Assembly: GCA_013368315.1 (NCBI GenBank)
Contig: JAACJM010000009.1
Location: 62,001-126,000 of the forward strand
Reading direction: 5' to 3'
Origin: Tetrapyrgos nigripes
Taxonomy: Eukaryota; Basidiomycota; Agaricomycetes; Agaricales; Campanellaceae
DNA: 64,000 nt
The notes under the pieces are model-generated. The model did not search any database, was not told where the DNA came from, and saw only the letters and a list, made by a program, of their open reading frames with translations. The position numbers and the translations under genes were made by a program. Within the stretch, counting starts at the first letter, position 1, and each line of letters begins with the position of its first letter. Positions 12,501-23,099 of this stretch are shown here, one piece after another.

Positions 12501-13998
12501 GTTTTGAAGTGTATGCAGGAACGTGCCCCGGGACGATCGAAATATTGAAAAATCCTGTGTTCCCTGTTTACTTCAATGATACAGACCGATGATACAGTCG
12601 AATATCTCAGAATGCGTAATGCATAAGATCTTGGAGATTTGGCGTAGCGAAACACTCATCTCCCCCTTACTTTTCATCTCAGAATGCACAGCGAAATCCC
12701 GGAAACAGCCCTATGCATTCTGAGATGTTTGACCGTACTAAGTAGTAAATATTGACTCTACTTCTCCCGTCTGAAGCTCCGCTCCATGTGGTTATGTCAG
12801 TGTGATGAGAGTACTTTCCTAAGCACTGTGACTTGTTCCGTATACTTTTTACTACTAATATACTTATGCATCTCCCCCGTGCCCGATGCATCACGAACTC
12901 TCTTCTCTTCGGATGATTTCTACAGTCCGCCGCTAACTTGAAGGAGTGTACCAAATCTCAATGATGCACATAATTAATGTGAGAGTTTGAGTAAGTCCGT
13001 GGCCGGGTGAACCTTTCATAACCATCAAGATGGAATGTAATATTCGCGACAGAGAGAATGTCGCGGGGCGCTAAGTTGGTGACAGAATATCGCTCAATTG
13101 CGATCTCCGGAAGGCCAGTGAGCTATTCACGTAGAAGCCTTGGCACACAGTGGTACTATCAAGGGCTTTTACCTTACGACCGGCTGACTGTCGCTGGACA
13201 GACCCACTTAGTACTTATCTCAAGATCATGAGTCTGACCGAAGACCCTGGAGTGAGATGAAAATGCCGCGTTGGGAAGAATCCAAAGGACTACCGAATAT
13301 GACAAGTGTCTTGCACTGCTATACCATACCGTCAATCGTGAAGCTATCCTAGATGCCCTGAATTCATTGAAGCTTGCGGTAGAAGCTTGTTTTCGCCCAC
13401 TCACTCGCGGGTCGTGCTTCAAGGTGAAACCGAACTTTAATTTGCCACTCCCATTTACACCCACTACTCTGGTACCCCAACTTTGCCCTAAAGGCACTGG
13501 AAATCCTGGCACCGACTGATCCTCGACTACTATGGGGTCACTCGTAGATTATCAACTTTGATTGGCCTCATGCATGATGTCATTGAGCATAGGCTAAGGC
13601 TGGACTAGAAAGAGATGTGACTGAAGAAAAGATTCTCGGGAAATTTGTTGATCAATTCGCCGTATTGCGACGGAGATGAGAGATATAGAAATAACCAGCG
13701 TAAATCTTCGTTTTCTGAATATGCAACAGGCCTCGTTCGTTGGAGTAAACCAGATGAGCCAGTGGCAGTACCTCGCACGGCCTAATAGGGGAAAGCGTCC
13801 ATCGGATGCTGGATGGCTCTAACCTTCACCCCAAGACCTTGCATGCCAAACATTTGAAGAATGAATCCGTTATATAGATCCACGAAACGAGAGTGGGGTA
13901 CAATGAAGTTGAGCTATATAATAATATCCAAAATCCATAAAATGAAGAAACAAGGTCTTCAGCTACAAGTAAACCTTGCACAAAATTCCACCTCCAAT
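6568..13998. other. long gene-poor stretch; GATA-factor 3' region at left
   Basis: About 7.4 kb without a gene I can support. 6568-7250 is pyrimidine-rich and probably holds the 3' UTR of the GATA factor; its overlapping frames are rich in Ser/Phe/Leu because of that base composition. Further right I see only short frames, apart from a possible decayed minus-strand gene at 11190-12400, listed separately. Confidence 0.55.
11190..12400 (-). pseudogene. possible decayed gene, unidentified
   Basis: Several minus-strand segments read like protein but lie in different frames and are broken by stops. One, around 11,195-11,375, includes DPYIKFERRFSTNQAG. One, around 11,460-11,690, includes LLPGLGTGNKTDTDLTISL. 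One, around 12,170-12,320, includes KSMATVFERNKERQ and HIIDGVDARQADTKMK. No single spliced model joins them cleanly. This would fit a degraded or strongly intron-split gene. I cannot name a family, and chance frames are a real alternative. Confidence 0.25.
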
Positions 13999-16900
13999 CT
14001 ACAGGGAAGGAACACAGATAGGCGTGTTTACCCAGATGTCTGAACAGTCCAAGAAGCTAGGGAGCATAATCAGGCCCATCTCCAGCTTTCTACAACGATG
14101 AGAGTTTCTTACCTGTTGGCCCCGAGAATGGCGGCGGCAGAGACACCGAACTGCGCACCAATGCTGGCACAGTCGTCACCAGCCTTAGAGATATAGTTCG
14201 AGGAGCAGGCGGGCTTGGTGCTAGATGCAGAACTGCAGGTGATCTTGATAGGCGTCCATGCCCAGCTAAAAGAAATTTCGGTCAGTCAAGTGCGATCTAG
14301 GCAAGGAGAAAGGGCCTATTACATGTCGTTGCAGGTCAAAAAGCTTCAAATGACTTGTTAGAGATAATCCAGAGCGTATGATAACGAGCGACTCACTTAT
14401 TATCGGCTAAGACCTGAGCAGAGGTAGTGCCGAATTTGACGGCAATAGAATTACAAGTATCACCCTGGACGGACGTATATGTTGTTGGGCTGCAGATGCC
14501 AGTGGCCTGAGCGCTGGAGCTCGTCGTAGTAGCAGTAGTAGCAGTAGTAGCGATAGTGGTTGCCGCGGCAGAGCTGCAGGTGATCGTGATAGGAGTCCAT
14601 GCCCAGCTGAAGGATATTTCGTCAGTCAAGTGCGCTCTGGGCAAGGAAAGGGAACTTATTACATGTCGTTGCAGGACAAGAATGCATTATCCTTCAAGAT
14701 CTGAGCAGAGGTAGTGCCGAATTTGACGGCAATAGAATTACAAGTATCACCCTGGACGGACGTATATGTTGTTGGGCTGCAGATGCCAGTGGCCTGAGCG
14801 CTGGAGCTCGTCGTAGTAGCAGTAGTAGCAGTAGTAGCGATAGTGGTTGCCGCGGCAGAGCTGCAGGTGATCGTGATAGGAGTCCATGCCCAGCTGAAGG
14901 ATATTTCGTCAGTCAAGTGCGCTCTGGGCAAGGAAAGGGAACTTATTACATGTCGTTGCAGGACAAGAATGCATTATCCTTCAAGATCTGAGCAGAGGTA
15001 GTGCCGAATTTGACGGCGATAGAATCACAAGTATCACCCTGGACGGATGTATAGGTTGTTGGGCTGCAGATGCCAGTGGCCTGAGCGCTGGAGCTCGTCG
15101 TAGTAGCAGTAGTAGCAGTAGTAGCGATGGTGGTTGCCACGGCAGAGTTGCAAGTGATCTTGATAGGCGTCCATGCCCAGCTGGAGGAGATTTCAGTCAG
15201 TTAAGAGTGATATAGGCGAGGAAAAAAAGCTTCTTACATATCATCGCAAGTCAAAAAGCTTTGAATCACTAATCAGAGACGATTCAGAGCTATAAGATGA
15301 CGAATAACTCACTTGTTATCGGCTAAGACTTGAGCAGCGGTAGTGCCGAAATGAACAGCGATAGAGTCACAGGTATCGCCCTGGACGGACGTATACGTTG
15401 TTGGGCTACAAGTACCGGTGGCTTGAGAGCCGGAGCTCGTTGTAGCTGTAGTGGTTGTACCAACAGTCGTTGTAGCAGCAGTGGTGGCCACGCCAGAGTT
15501 GCAAGTAATCTTGATTGGAGTCCACGCCCAGCTGGAAGAGATTTCGTCAGTCGAGTGTAAATTGGGCGAGGAGAAAGAGCTTATTACATGTCGTTGCAAG
15601 TCAAAAATCCATTATCCTTCAAGATCTGAGCAGAGGTAGTGCCGAATTTTACGGCGATAGAATCGCAAGTATCATCCTGGACGGACGTGTAGGTCGTTGG
15701 GCTGCAGATGCCAGTGGTGGAAGAGCCAGAGCTGGTAATAGTCGACGTAGTGGGACCACTGCAAGGAAGGTTCAAAACCTGACCGATTTGACTGAAGAAA
15801 CGGACCGGTCAATCGGGAAGAGGCAAATTTAAAGAACAAATCACTTACAGAACATTACAGTCGACACCAGGGTTGGCAGCCAAGAGCTGATCAAGCGTGA
15901 TGTGGTTCTTACCGGCGATGGTGTAGCAGAAATCGCCACTGACAACGGTGTAAGAGCATTGTGAAGAACCAGAAGTGCCAGTGGATTGAGTGCCAGAGCT
16001 AGTCGACGTGGAAGAGCCAGTGGACACGGAGGTCGACCCGGAACCTGAGGTGGTCGTGCTGGTGGACCCAGACCCAGCTTGTTCCGAGTACATCGAGACA
16101 TCCCAGCTTCCACCGCAGTACCAAGAAGAGTCACGTTTCTGAGGTTGGCCAACGTAGGTATAGGGCTCCACATTGAGACATTTGGCAGTCGTGATGAGTT
16201 TGTAACCAGCGCTCGTGAGCATCTGTGCAGCTTCCAAAGCGGTGGTACCAGTCTAGATATAAACAATTCAGCCTCACGGCCAGGATTGCATAAAGTGCAA
16301 CACACCTGGTCCAGAGTATCGTGCCCAAGAGTGAACTGGGGAGCGGTGCTGTAAGAGTTGGCAATGCCCTGGTAGAACGCTAGGATCTCCTCCCTAGTGT
16401 TCTTGCCTACAGAATCTTCACTATCCTGGTCCCAAGTGACAACTTTCTTGCCATGCTTGTTCTCGATGTAAGCGACTTGGTCATTCGTGATCGCACCATA
16501 GGGTGGACTGCATACTTATCAGCCTCTGCTTCAGAAAGATTAAAAATCAGAAAACGACTTACCGGAGAATGTTAGGCTTGACACCGAGGATCTTGATGAA
16601 AGCCTGGTCGAGACGCATAATCTCGACGTCAATCTGATCGTTAGTGAGTTGGTCCATGAAGGGGTGACTCCAAGTGTGGTGACCTAAAAAAGGGATACTT
16701 ATAAACTTTCCGCATATTCATTTAAACATAACATACCAATTTCATGGCCGGCTGCGAAAACCTGTTTTACAATATCGACGTTGGCCTGGTCATAGATACA
16801 GCCATAGTTGTCACCGTTCATGACTGGATTCGTTTGATTAGAGAGAAACAAAAGACGATGGCAAGATCACTCACAGAACGTTCCCTGAGCATTTTCCGCG

Positions 16901-17242
16901 AGGAGGTTGCTGGAGACATTGGTGGTGTGAATGTATGGGCCTTCGGAGGAAAAGAAGAAAAATTAGAATAAGTTTGATCATTGAAAAAGGGATGTTGCAC
17001 ACCATCATCATATGTCATAGCCATATCATGGCTAATTCGCCAGAGATAGAAAAAAAAGAGAGGATAAAAGTCAGCATAACACAGTTTTCCCAGCAGCTGA
17101 AACCACCAAACCAAACTCACAGGCATTGGGTTATGGGCGCTGTGTCTCGTGCATGCATACTGCGGTGAGCCAGTATCCCACGATGAGCACTGGCAGAGCC
17201 TGCCAAAGCCAAGGCCGAGAGTACCGTAGCGATAGATATCAT
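13999..17242 (-). CDS. secreted chitin deacetylase (CE4/NodB) with seven C-terminal LysM domains
   Basis: Starts at the ATG at 17242 with a signal peptide (MISIATVLSALALAGSASA) and ends at TAG 13999-14001, through many short introns. The NodB catalytic domain shows all five CE4 motifs: TYDDGP (metal and catalytic Asp), HTWSHP (metal His pair), RPPYG, the DQDSED segment and LGHD. The family removes acetyl groups from chitin, giving chitosan, in the wall or periplasm. A Ser/Thr-rich linker follows, then seven LysM modules. The first has an NPGVDCNVL-QIGQVLNLPC ending; modules 2-6 follow the pattern CSPTTYTSVQGDTC...SCNDIWAWTPI; the seventh is divergent (CSSNYISKAGDDCASIG) and ends ...NTPICVPSL. 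Each module is split by a phase-2 intron at the same point. Modules 4-6 lie in near-identical 287-bp units. The catalytic domain is closely related to that of the gene at 60271-62887. Confidence 0.9.
14380..15240 (-). repeat. three tandem 287-bp LysM exon-intron units
   Basis: Starting from matching positions in each unit (14644, 14931 and, by alignment, about 15218), the sequence repeats with a 287-bp period, including the intron. Each unit carries one Thr-rich linker and one LysM module of the chitin deacetylase. The two lower-coordinate units are almost identical over the linker and LysM core; the third differs by a few bases (for example TCDSIAV against TCNSIAV). The region between 15240 and 15776 holds two older, more diverged modules. 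Confidence 0.85.
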
Positions 17243-18157
17243 TTCAGAAAAGAGTGAAAGACAGTGGGTAACTGAAGGAGTGGAAGGGACGAACACCGTT
17301 CTGGATGAACAGATTCTGGAGAATGGTTGGACATGGGGAAGACTATATATCTCCTCTGCCAGCTCCTGAACAAGACCCCTGAGTGTCTCTTAAGTTTACC
17401 TAGTCGATCAGGATTGAGGTTATCGAGTGCGGGAGGCACAAAGGGTCGATGACCGGAAACTATTTTTTTGTGAACAAGATCAAGATGCCACAAAAGACGC
17501 GTCTTGCACCTTATCCAGAGTCGTCTTAATGACTATTCACGGACATGAGGCAAGCTTGCACTTCAGATATCGTTCTTGTCTTCTCATACTGTCACCTAAA
17601 AAAATGGTAGTCAGAGATGAAGCTGGAACAACCTCCTAGCTTGTTCACGATCGAATAAAGATAGTTAGGGATGGATTTGGGATGGATTCCGACGGCAGCA
17701 TCGACAACAACTTGACAACTACGTCGACCGGGTTGCAAAGAGCCATCTGGAGCTTAGTTTTCAAGACTGGGCTTTTGAGTTCTTTGAGTCCTTTGATTTG
17801 TATGCTCTGCATCTCATAGATGCAACTGCGAAAAAGACAAGAACTTGAAGAAGACGGGCAAAGGTTGATTAGAAGTCGAAGAACAAGAGAGCAACAGCCG
17901 ACACGGCCCGACCAAGCCCCGACGTCAAATTTCCTTTCTTGTCAAATTTTCGTTGCGAGGCAAGGCACCTAATGATGCTACCCTGTTCCGATTATTGCAC
18001 TTGCGGTTCTCCTTGCTCGAGACTAAAAAAAAAGGTTTCAGTATTCACGGTACATTGACCGCCAAAAATCGTACGATTTAACAGCATTCGAGACGACCAT
18101 CAAATAGGAAGCATAGTATAGGTATGGTCCTAGGAGATATACCCATTACAAGACAAA
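17243..18157. other. intergenic: deacetylase promoter and Nop13 3' region
   Basis: Holds the upstream region of the minus-strand chitin deacetylase (left part) and the 3' region of the minus-strand Nop13-like gene (right end). I see no gene in it. Confidence 0.6.
17344..17350 (-). promoter_or_regulatory. candidate TATA box of the LysM chitin deacetylase
   Basis: On the minus strand the sequence reads GAGATATATAGTC about 100 bp upstream of the start codon at 17242. It is the only clear TATA-like run in the proximal upstream region. The distance suits a TATA box with a 50-70 nt leader. This is by sequence only. Confidence 0.35.
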
Positions 18158-19702
18158 TCAATCAAATACAATCTTCTTACTGGCAGCATTACTATTCGTG
18201 ACAATAGCAGCAGATTGACGTACAGCCTGAGCAAGTGCTGCCCCGGGTTTTGGCCGACCTCGAGGGCCTTTACCATTGGGATGATTGGTACCGTCGCGTC
18301 TAGTCCGTTTTGCCCCACTGTCCCTAGATTGCCCTGCTTCCTGAGCATATCGATCCCCTTGATCATGCTCGTCGCCTGGTACTGCTGCTGGATTCCACTC
18401 GTCCGATTCAGAAAACGATTTCCTTGACTTGTCATTCCTTTCGTGTTTAACGCCACGAGGACTCTTTCCGTTGCCTCTCCCTCTGCCTTCGGTATCATGA
18501 CCCTCTGCTTTAGGCTTGTTGGGACCTCGGCGTACAGCTTCAGTAGAAGCGTATTCGACGACAAGCTTCCTTCCGTTGAAAGTATGGTTCCTGGGGTTCA
18601 CAAGAGCAGATGTAGCATGTTCGATGCCGGAAAAATCTACAAATGCGAATCTAGATATACAAGCAGATATTAGCTATACACAGTCAAAGAATAACAAAAA
18701 GAGGACGTACCCTTTGCATAACCCAGAATCCTCGAACGTTCCCAGACGAATTCTACGAATCCAATCCTCTTTTTTCGCTTCTCCATCCTTCACCTTCTCT
18801 TTGTCCCCTTTCTTTGCCTTGGGTTGATGAGCATCCAACAGTTCACGTAAAGATTCTTCTGTCGTTTCGAAAGGTAGGTTGCCTAGGAAAAGAGTGGGAG
18901 CAGGTGGTTTCTTTTGTTGATTGAGGATTTTCTGCGCAGTCTTAGAGAGAGATTTGGTGGATGTGGAGGCGTGCGTTTGATCATCGGCACCACCAGTACT
19001 TTGGTCGGCGGCTGCAGGTTTTGGTCTACCCTCAAAGCTATCACCTGAAAAGCAAATAAGAATAGATTATTTTTTGAGGAAGCAGAGAACATACCATCTT
19101 TAATCAACAACTTCCTTCCGTTCAGGGGTCTCTCAGAAAGCGTTATGGCTATTGTCTTTGCGTCTGTTGTAGCAAAGTCCACATAAGCGAAGCTATATTC
19201 GCGAAGCACGAAAGATAGTGAAAAGAGCATTAGCACATTTATAAGACAGAAAAAACGAGAACACTCGCCCACGATTCTCCCCAGGGACACCCGGCCTGCC
19301 AGAAGGCTTCGTAGGCATATTTATCCTGGTAATCTCTCCTACACCATCGAAAAATGCTCGTAGCGCATCCGGTGTCGTTTTATACGACATGTTTCCAACC
19401 CAGACAGAATTTTGTCGCGTAGGATGTTTTTTGTCGGGATCAGAAGTTTTGGCTTTGCCATCAGCCAGTTTCCGTTTCTTTTTTGCTGGTTCCCTGCTTT
19501 CTTTTTCCTTCTTCTCCTTCTTTTGTCGACGTTTTTCGGCATGAGAGAGCGGGGGTGCCTCGTCTTCATCTGCTTCTACTTCGTCTGGTTCATGCTGAGA
19601 TTCGGAATCGGATGAAGCAGAGTCGCATTCATCGGGAGAGTCATCCTGAAGTATTTTCTTTCGTTTTGTGGTAAGTTCTGGACTTGTGGACGAGGAGGAC
19701 AT
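18158..19702 (-). CDS. NOP13: Nop13-like nucleolar RNA-binding protein, two RRMs
   Basis: Four exons (19257-19702, 19095-19192, 18711-19044, 18158-18650) join in frame to give 456 residues. The N-terminus is acidic and then Lys-rich, with a run of basic residues typical of nuclear or nucleolar targeting. The first RRM has RNP2-like SVWVGNMSY and RNP1-like FAYVDFA; the second has TLFLGNLPF and KGFAFVDFS. The C-terminus is rich in RG and KSP-like segments and ends SKKIVFD. Two RRMs with this spacing and tail match fungal Nop13, a pre-ribosome-associated protein of the nucleolus. The first intron donor is inferred from phase (TCTC|GTTTTTTC). Divergent from the N-acetyltransferase gene, with only 92 bp between start codons. 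A related family such as Nop12 is less likely but not excluded. Confidence 0.8.
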
Positions 19703-19794
19703 CGGGTACGAGAAAAAAAGTGCCGGGCGGCAAAAAGCTGCTTCTTCTGAACGACTCGGATGTTGGATACCTCGGTTTGTTCCCAGCAAGAACT
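19703..19794. promoter_or_regulatory. 92-bp bidirectional promoter
   Basis: The start codons of the Nop13-like gene (-) and the arylamine N-acetyltransferase (+) are separated by only these 92 bases. The core promoters must therefore overlap each other or extend into the coding sequences. I see no obvious TATA box. Confidence 0.6.
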
Positions 19795-21091
19795 ATGGAC
19801 GGTCAACTCAGAGACGGTCTCTGGATAAAACACGTACCCTCTGTTTATACTCCTTTACAAGTCTGCCAATGGTTATCCAGAATCCGTTATCCCAAAGTAT
19901 TTTCTGAGAAGAGCCTCTCGACATTCCCGACTGATCTGGACAATCTGCGTTTACTTGTTCGTCTGCAATTGGTGACTTTTCCTTTCGAAAATACGGAGAT
20001 GCATTAGTGAGTCCCACTTTTTTTTTGGCTGCTAAATTTGGGGTTCATGAGACTCGACGTACTTAGCACAGAAGGGAAAACCATGGACATCAGCCCTGAA
20101 GGAGTCTTCCAACGAACGGTCATAGATGGCAAGGGCTCTTATTGTTTTGGACTGAACGGTTTGTTCTTGCAAATGATCAGAGGCCTGGGCTATCGGTATG
20201 TTCGTTTTATACTTACACTAGGATCGTTGGTTCTTACATTGCTTGAACAAATGTAGCACCTACTCAAGTGCCGGGAGGATTAACGGAGGCCCCGCCTCAT
20301 CTCCTGTCTTCTTTCCTTTTGTTCATATGGTTCTCTTCGTTCAGCCGGTGGGAGGTAGTAACGCGACGTACGTGGTCGATGCTGCTGGCGGTGGTTCTGC
20401 GCCGACTTGTCCTATTCTCCTGGGTGATGGGCAGATTGTCATGGGGTCTTCACCTACCGAGACACATACACTAACGAGGGCAGCTCGTTCTGACTCCAGC
20501 CTCGGTGTGTACCCGCTACTATTTCAGTCCTTTCTGTGATCATGACTAAAGTAAAGTCTAGAATCTTTACCTGGGAGCGGGACTGTCGAAGTGGAGTGGC
20601 GATTGACAGTTCGTCAGCTCAAGCACTCGAGTTATTCTGAACGACTTCTCTATTCTTTCATTGAGGATGAGTTTTTCCCCGCCGATTATGCTGCAGCCAA
20701 TATTTGGGTCTACAGGGACTTGCTGAGAGGACCCTTCTATGAGAACGTCGTGTGCAATAAATGTTTCTGGCTTACTGCCGACGAGGTCAAGATGGTATTG
20801 GAGGATTTGGATGCCGCCGCCCAGAGCTCGGATTTGCCATTACACACTCAGAATCTGGTTTTCTCTCAGTCTCAGCGTAAGCCCTACTTGGGTCGCTTTG
20901 CCATGGAAGGCAATACCGTCAAGAAATACGTTGGAGCACATTCAGAGGTCGTCAAGACCTTCCACACGGAAGTAGAGAGAGCACAGGTACTTTTTGATGT
21001 CTTTGGGATTCGTATAGCACACCGAGAACTCCCTCACATCTTAGGGCGTGTACCTGCGCTTCCTCTAGGTGATATCTCCCAGGATCATTAG
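19795..21091 (+). CDS. arylamine N-acetyltransferase-like protein
   Basis: Four exons (19795-20006, 20067-20195, 20257-20504, 20562-21091) join to 372 residues. The catalytic triad of the NAT family is visible: Cys in GKGSYCFGLNGLF, His in FPFVHMVLFV, Asp in YVVDAAGGG. The family moves the acetyl group of acetyl-CoA onto aromatic amines and hydrazines through a Cys thioester, in the cytosol. The usual RGG(W/Y)C motif is altered to GKGSYC, and the protein is longer than the roughly 280-residue bacterial enzymes, as is usual in fungi. The natural substrate in this fungus is unknown; detoxification of aromatic amines is an inference. Confidence 0.85.
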
Positions 21092-21249
21092 CTAGGCATG
21101 TACACGGTGTACCTTAAATCAAGGCAAGAATTAGTTGTTGCACCATCCCCAATACCAGGGTCCAGGACTTGGATTTCGAATTTGGAGCAAGTATATACAT
21201 ACGCCTCATACGCATCATCACACTCTAGCCGTCTGATATCGTATGTATG

Positions 21250-21404
21250 CGTTGTCACGCCGAAAAGACAAAAATATCGGCTCGACGGAAAACTGAACTG
21301 ATAGACAAGTGTTGTACTGATACATCACATATCAGTACAACACTTGTCTATCAGCTCAGTTTTCCATCAAGCCGATATTTTTGTCTTTTTGACGTGTGTA
21401 TGCG
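21250..21404. repeat. long inverted repeat (foldback hairpin)
   Basis: The left arm, about 21250-21322, is followed by a 7-nt spacer and then by its reverse complement at about 21330-21404. The innermost 21 bases of each arm (ending TTGTACTGATA on the left) match perfectly. Outward, the arms keep GACAAAAATATCGGCT with scattered mismatches. It lies between the 3' end of the N-acetyltransferase gene and the 7-TM gene, both on the plus strand, and has no coding content. Confidence 0.85.
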
Positions 21405-21513
21405 AGTCGATCTTTTCTTACTTTTTCTCCATGGGCTCAATCTAATTTAAATCAGCTATCTGTGTATAATTTTCCGCTACAGCCCTTCCTTCTGAACCTG
21501 TACCTGCAAGGCC

Positions 21514-22722
21514 ATGGGCAATCCATACACCACCCAAGAGGATTCTGAAACCCTCTGGTTTGAACAGTCAAGCTATGTTGCGACTCATCTCGCTTCAGTG
21601 GGATACGGTGAGCTCAGACCATTTCGTCCCTCGTAGTCATTCATTCATGAAAATGTGTGCGGACTTGCAGGTATCCACATCGTCATTTTCTGCATGGTCA
21701 CCTACTACACCCTGGCACAGAGGAAGCGGTTCCCTCAAAGCAAGGCGTGGATTGCTTGGCTGGTTTTCAATACCCTTCTTTTCGCATTTGGCACCATCAA
21801 TTTGGCTTGTAGCATTCGGTTTAACGAAAATGCTTGGGTCAATGACAGGGAGTATCCTGGAGGGCCTTTTGCATATATGGTTGAGCAACAATCCATTACT
21901 TTATTGACTCTGGGCAATAGTGCCTCTATTTTGGCTTCGTTTCTGTCGGATGGGTTGTTGGTGCGTTATTCTGCCGTTTTAGCTTCATATCTCGATGCTA
22001 ATGATACTGTGTCCTTACCAGCTGTACCGAGCAGCCATCCTCTGGGACTTTACATGGTGGATCATCATTCCTCCAGCGGTGTTCTACGTTGCCTGTGTCA
22101 GTGAGTACTGGGTCATTCAAGTTATGCGCGCACGTTTTTCTCACTCCAATTCGTCAAGTCCTTTCTATCTTAACAACCGTCCAGCTCGCTCTTCCTGACC
22201 AGACTAGCTGGACACCTCTCTCTCTCCCCGTCTGGATCGTCCTTATGATCCTTCCCATCTGGCTTACTGCTCTCATCGTTGGACGGATTTACTACCACAA
22301 AAAAACGAATGCAAGATCTCCTCGGTCCCGAGGACGCAAAAGTATATACTGGAGTCTCTGCTATTGTCATCGAATCGGCTCTGCCTTTCACTATCATTTC
22401 TATCATTCTTTTGGGACTTTTTGGAGATGAGGATATTGCGCAGAATTTGTTTGTTGCGCTGATGGTACAGATTGAGTGTATTGCGCCGGAGATGATTGTG
22501 CTCAGAGTGATGTTGGGCAGAGCCTGGACGAGAGAGACGATTGCGGGGGCACGAAAGGGTGATAGGGATCGGTGTCAACCTGGTGACCGAGAAAGAGACG
22601 GTGAAGGAGCTGTTCTTTCAGAGATGCGGTTCAATCATACGTCTCACTTGGAGGATTCAACACTTGGGACGGGCAGTCAATCCGAGTACAGCACACCACC
22701 AGGAAGCGCGAACGAGAAGTAG
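21514..22722 (+). CDS. seven-transmembrane protein, unknown function
   Basis: Spliced plus-strand gene starting MGNPYTTQEDSE. About seven hydrophobic segments follow in order: IHIVIFCMVTYYTL, AWLVFNTLLFAFGTI, the NSASILASFLSDGLL segment, WWIIIPPAVFYVACV, VWIVLMILPIWLTALIVG, VIESALPFTIISIILLGLF and LFVALMVQIECIAPEMIVL. The N-terminus is short and the C-terminal tail of about 55 residues is polar, rich in R, D and S, and presumably cytosolic. The first intron join (TACG|GTATCC) is clear; the donor and acceptor near 22105-22165 are tentative. This layout is common among Agaricomycete 7-TM proteins of unknown role, and receptor-like or transporter-like activity cannot be told from sequence. Confidence 0.75.
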
Positions 22723-23099
22723 TGGTCGTCGAGTAACTTATAGGTCGTCATATATGGCTATTTGTCTGAGCTAAGGCATCTTGCAGGCATCGGTACCACA
22801 GCTCACCATGTAGTAGCTCTACTTATCTTGTATTTGCTGACCATATGTATCAAGGACGTTCAATTCTTCAGTTCGTTTGCTGTGCTTTCCCTGAATCCCT
22901 CTCTCAGTGCCGCTTTTCTAAAATGCAGAATTCTCTGCCATTTTTTCGCCAGAATGCAAGGACAGAGGCCCCACGGGGCGCGTCATGCACAGTGCACGCT
23001 ACATAAGCATAACTTGTAGCAAAGAACAGAACAGACTACGCGATACTAATACAGACAAGTTCTTCAACTAAATACACTTGTCCGACCTCACTAGCTCGG
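22723..23099. other. intergenic, convergent 3' ends
   Basis: Lies between the 3' ends of the 7-TM gene (+) and succinate-semialdehyde dehydrogenase (-). No gene or motif recognised beyond presumed 3' UTRs. Confidence 0.6.

Noticed and set aside
14393..15140. A CRISPR-like array, because of regular near-identical repeats
   Set aside because: The 287-bp units are coding LysM modules with introns in a eukaryotic gene; there are no short palindromic repeats with unique spacers.
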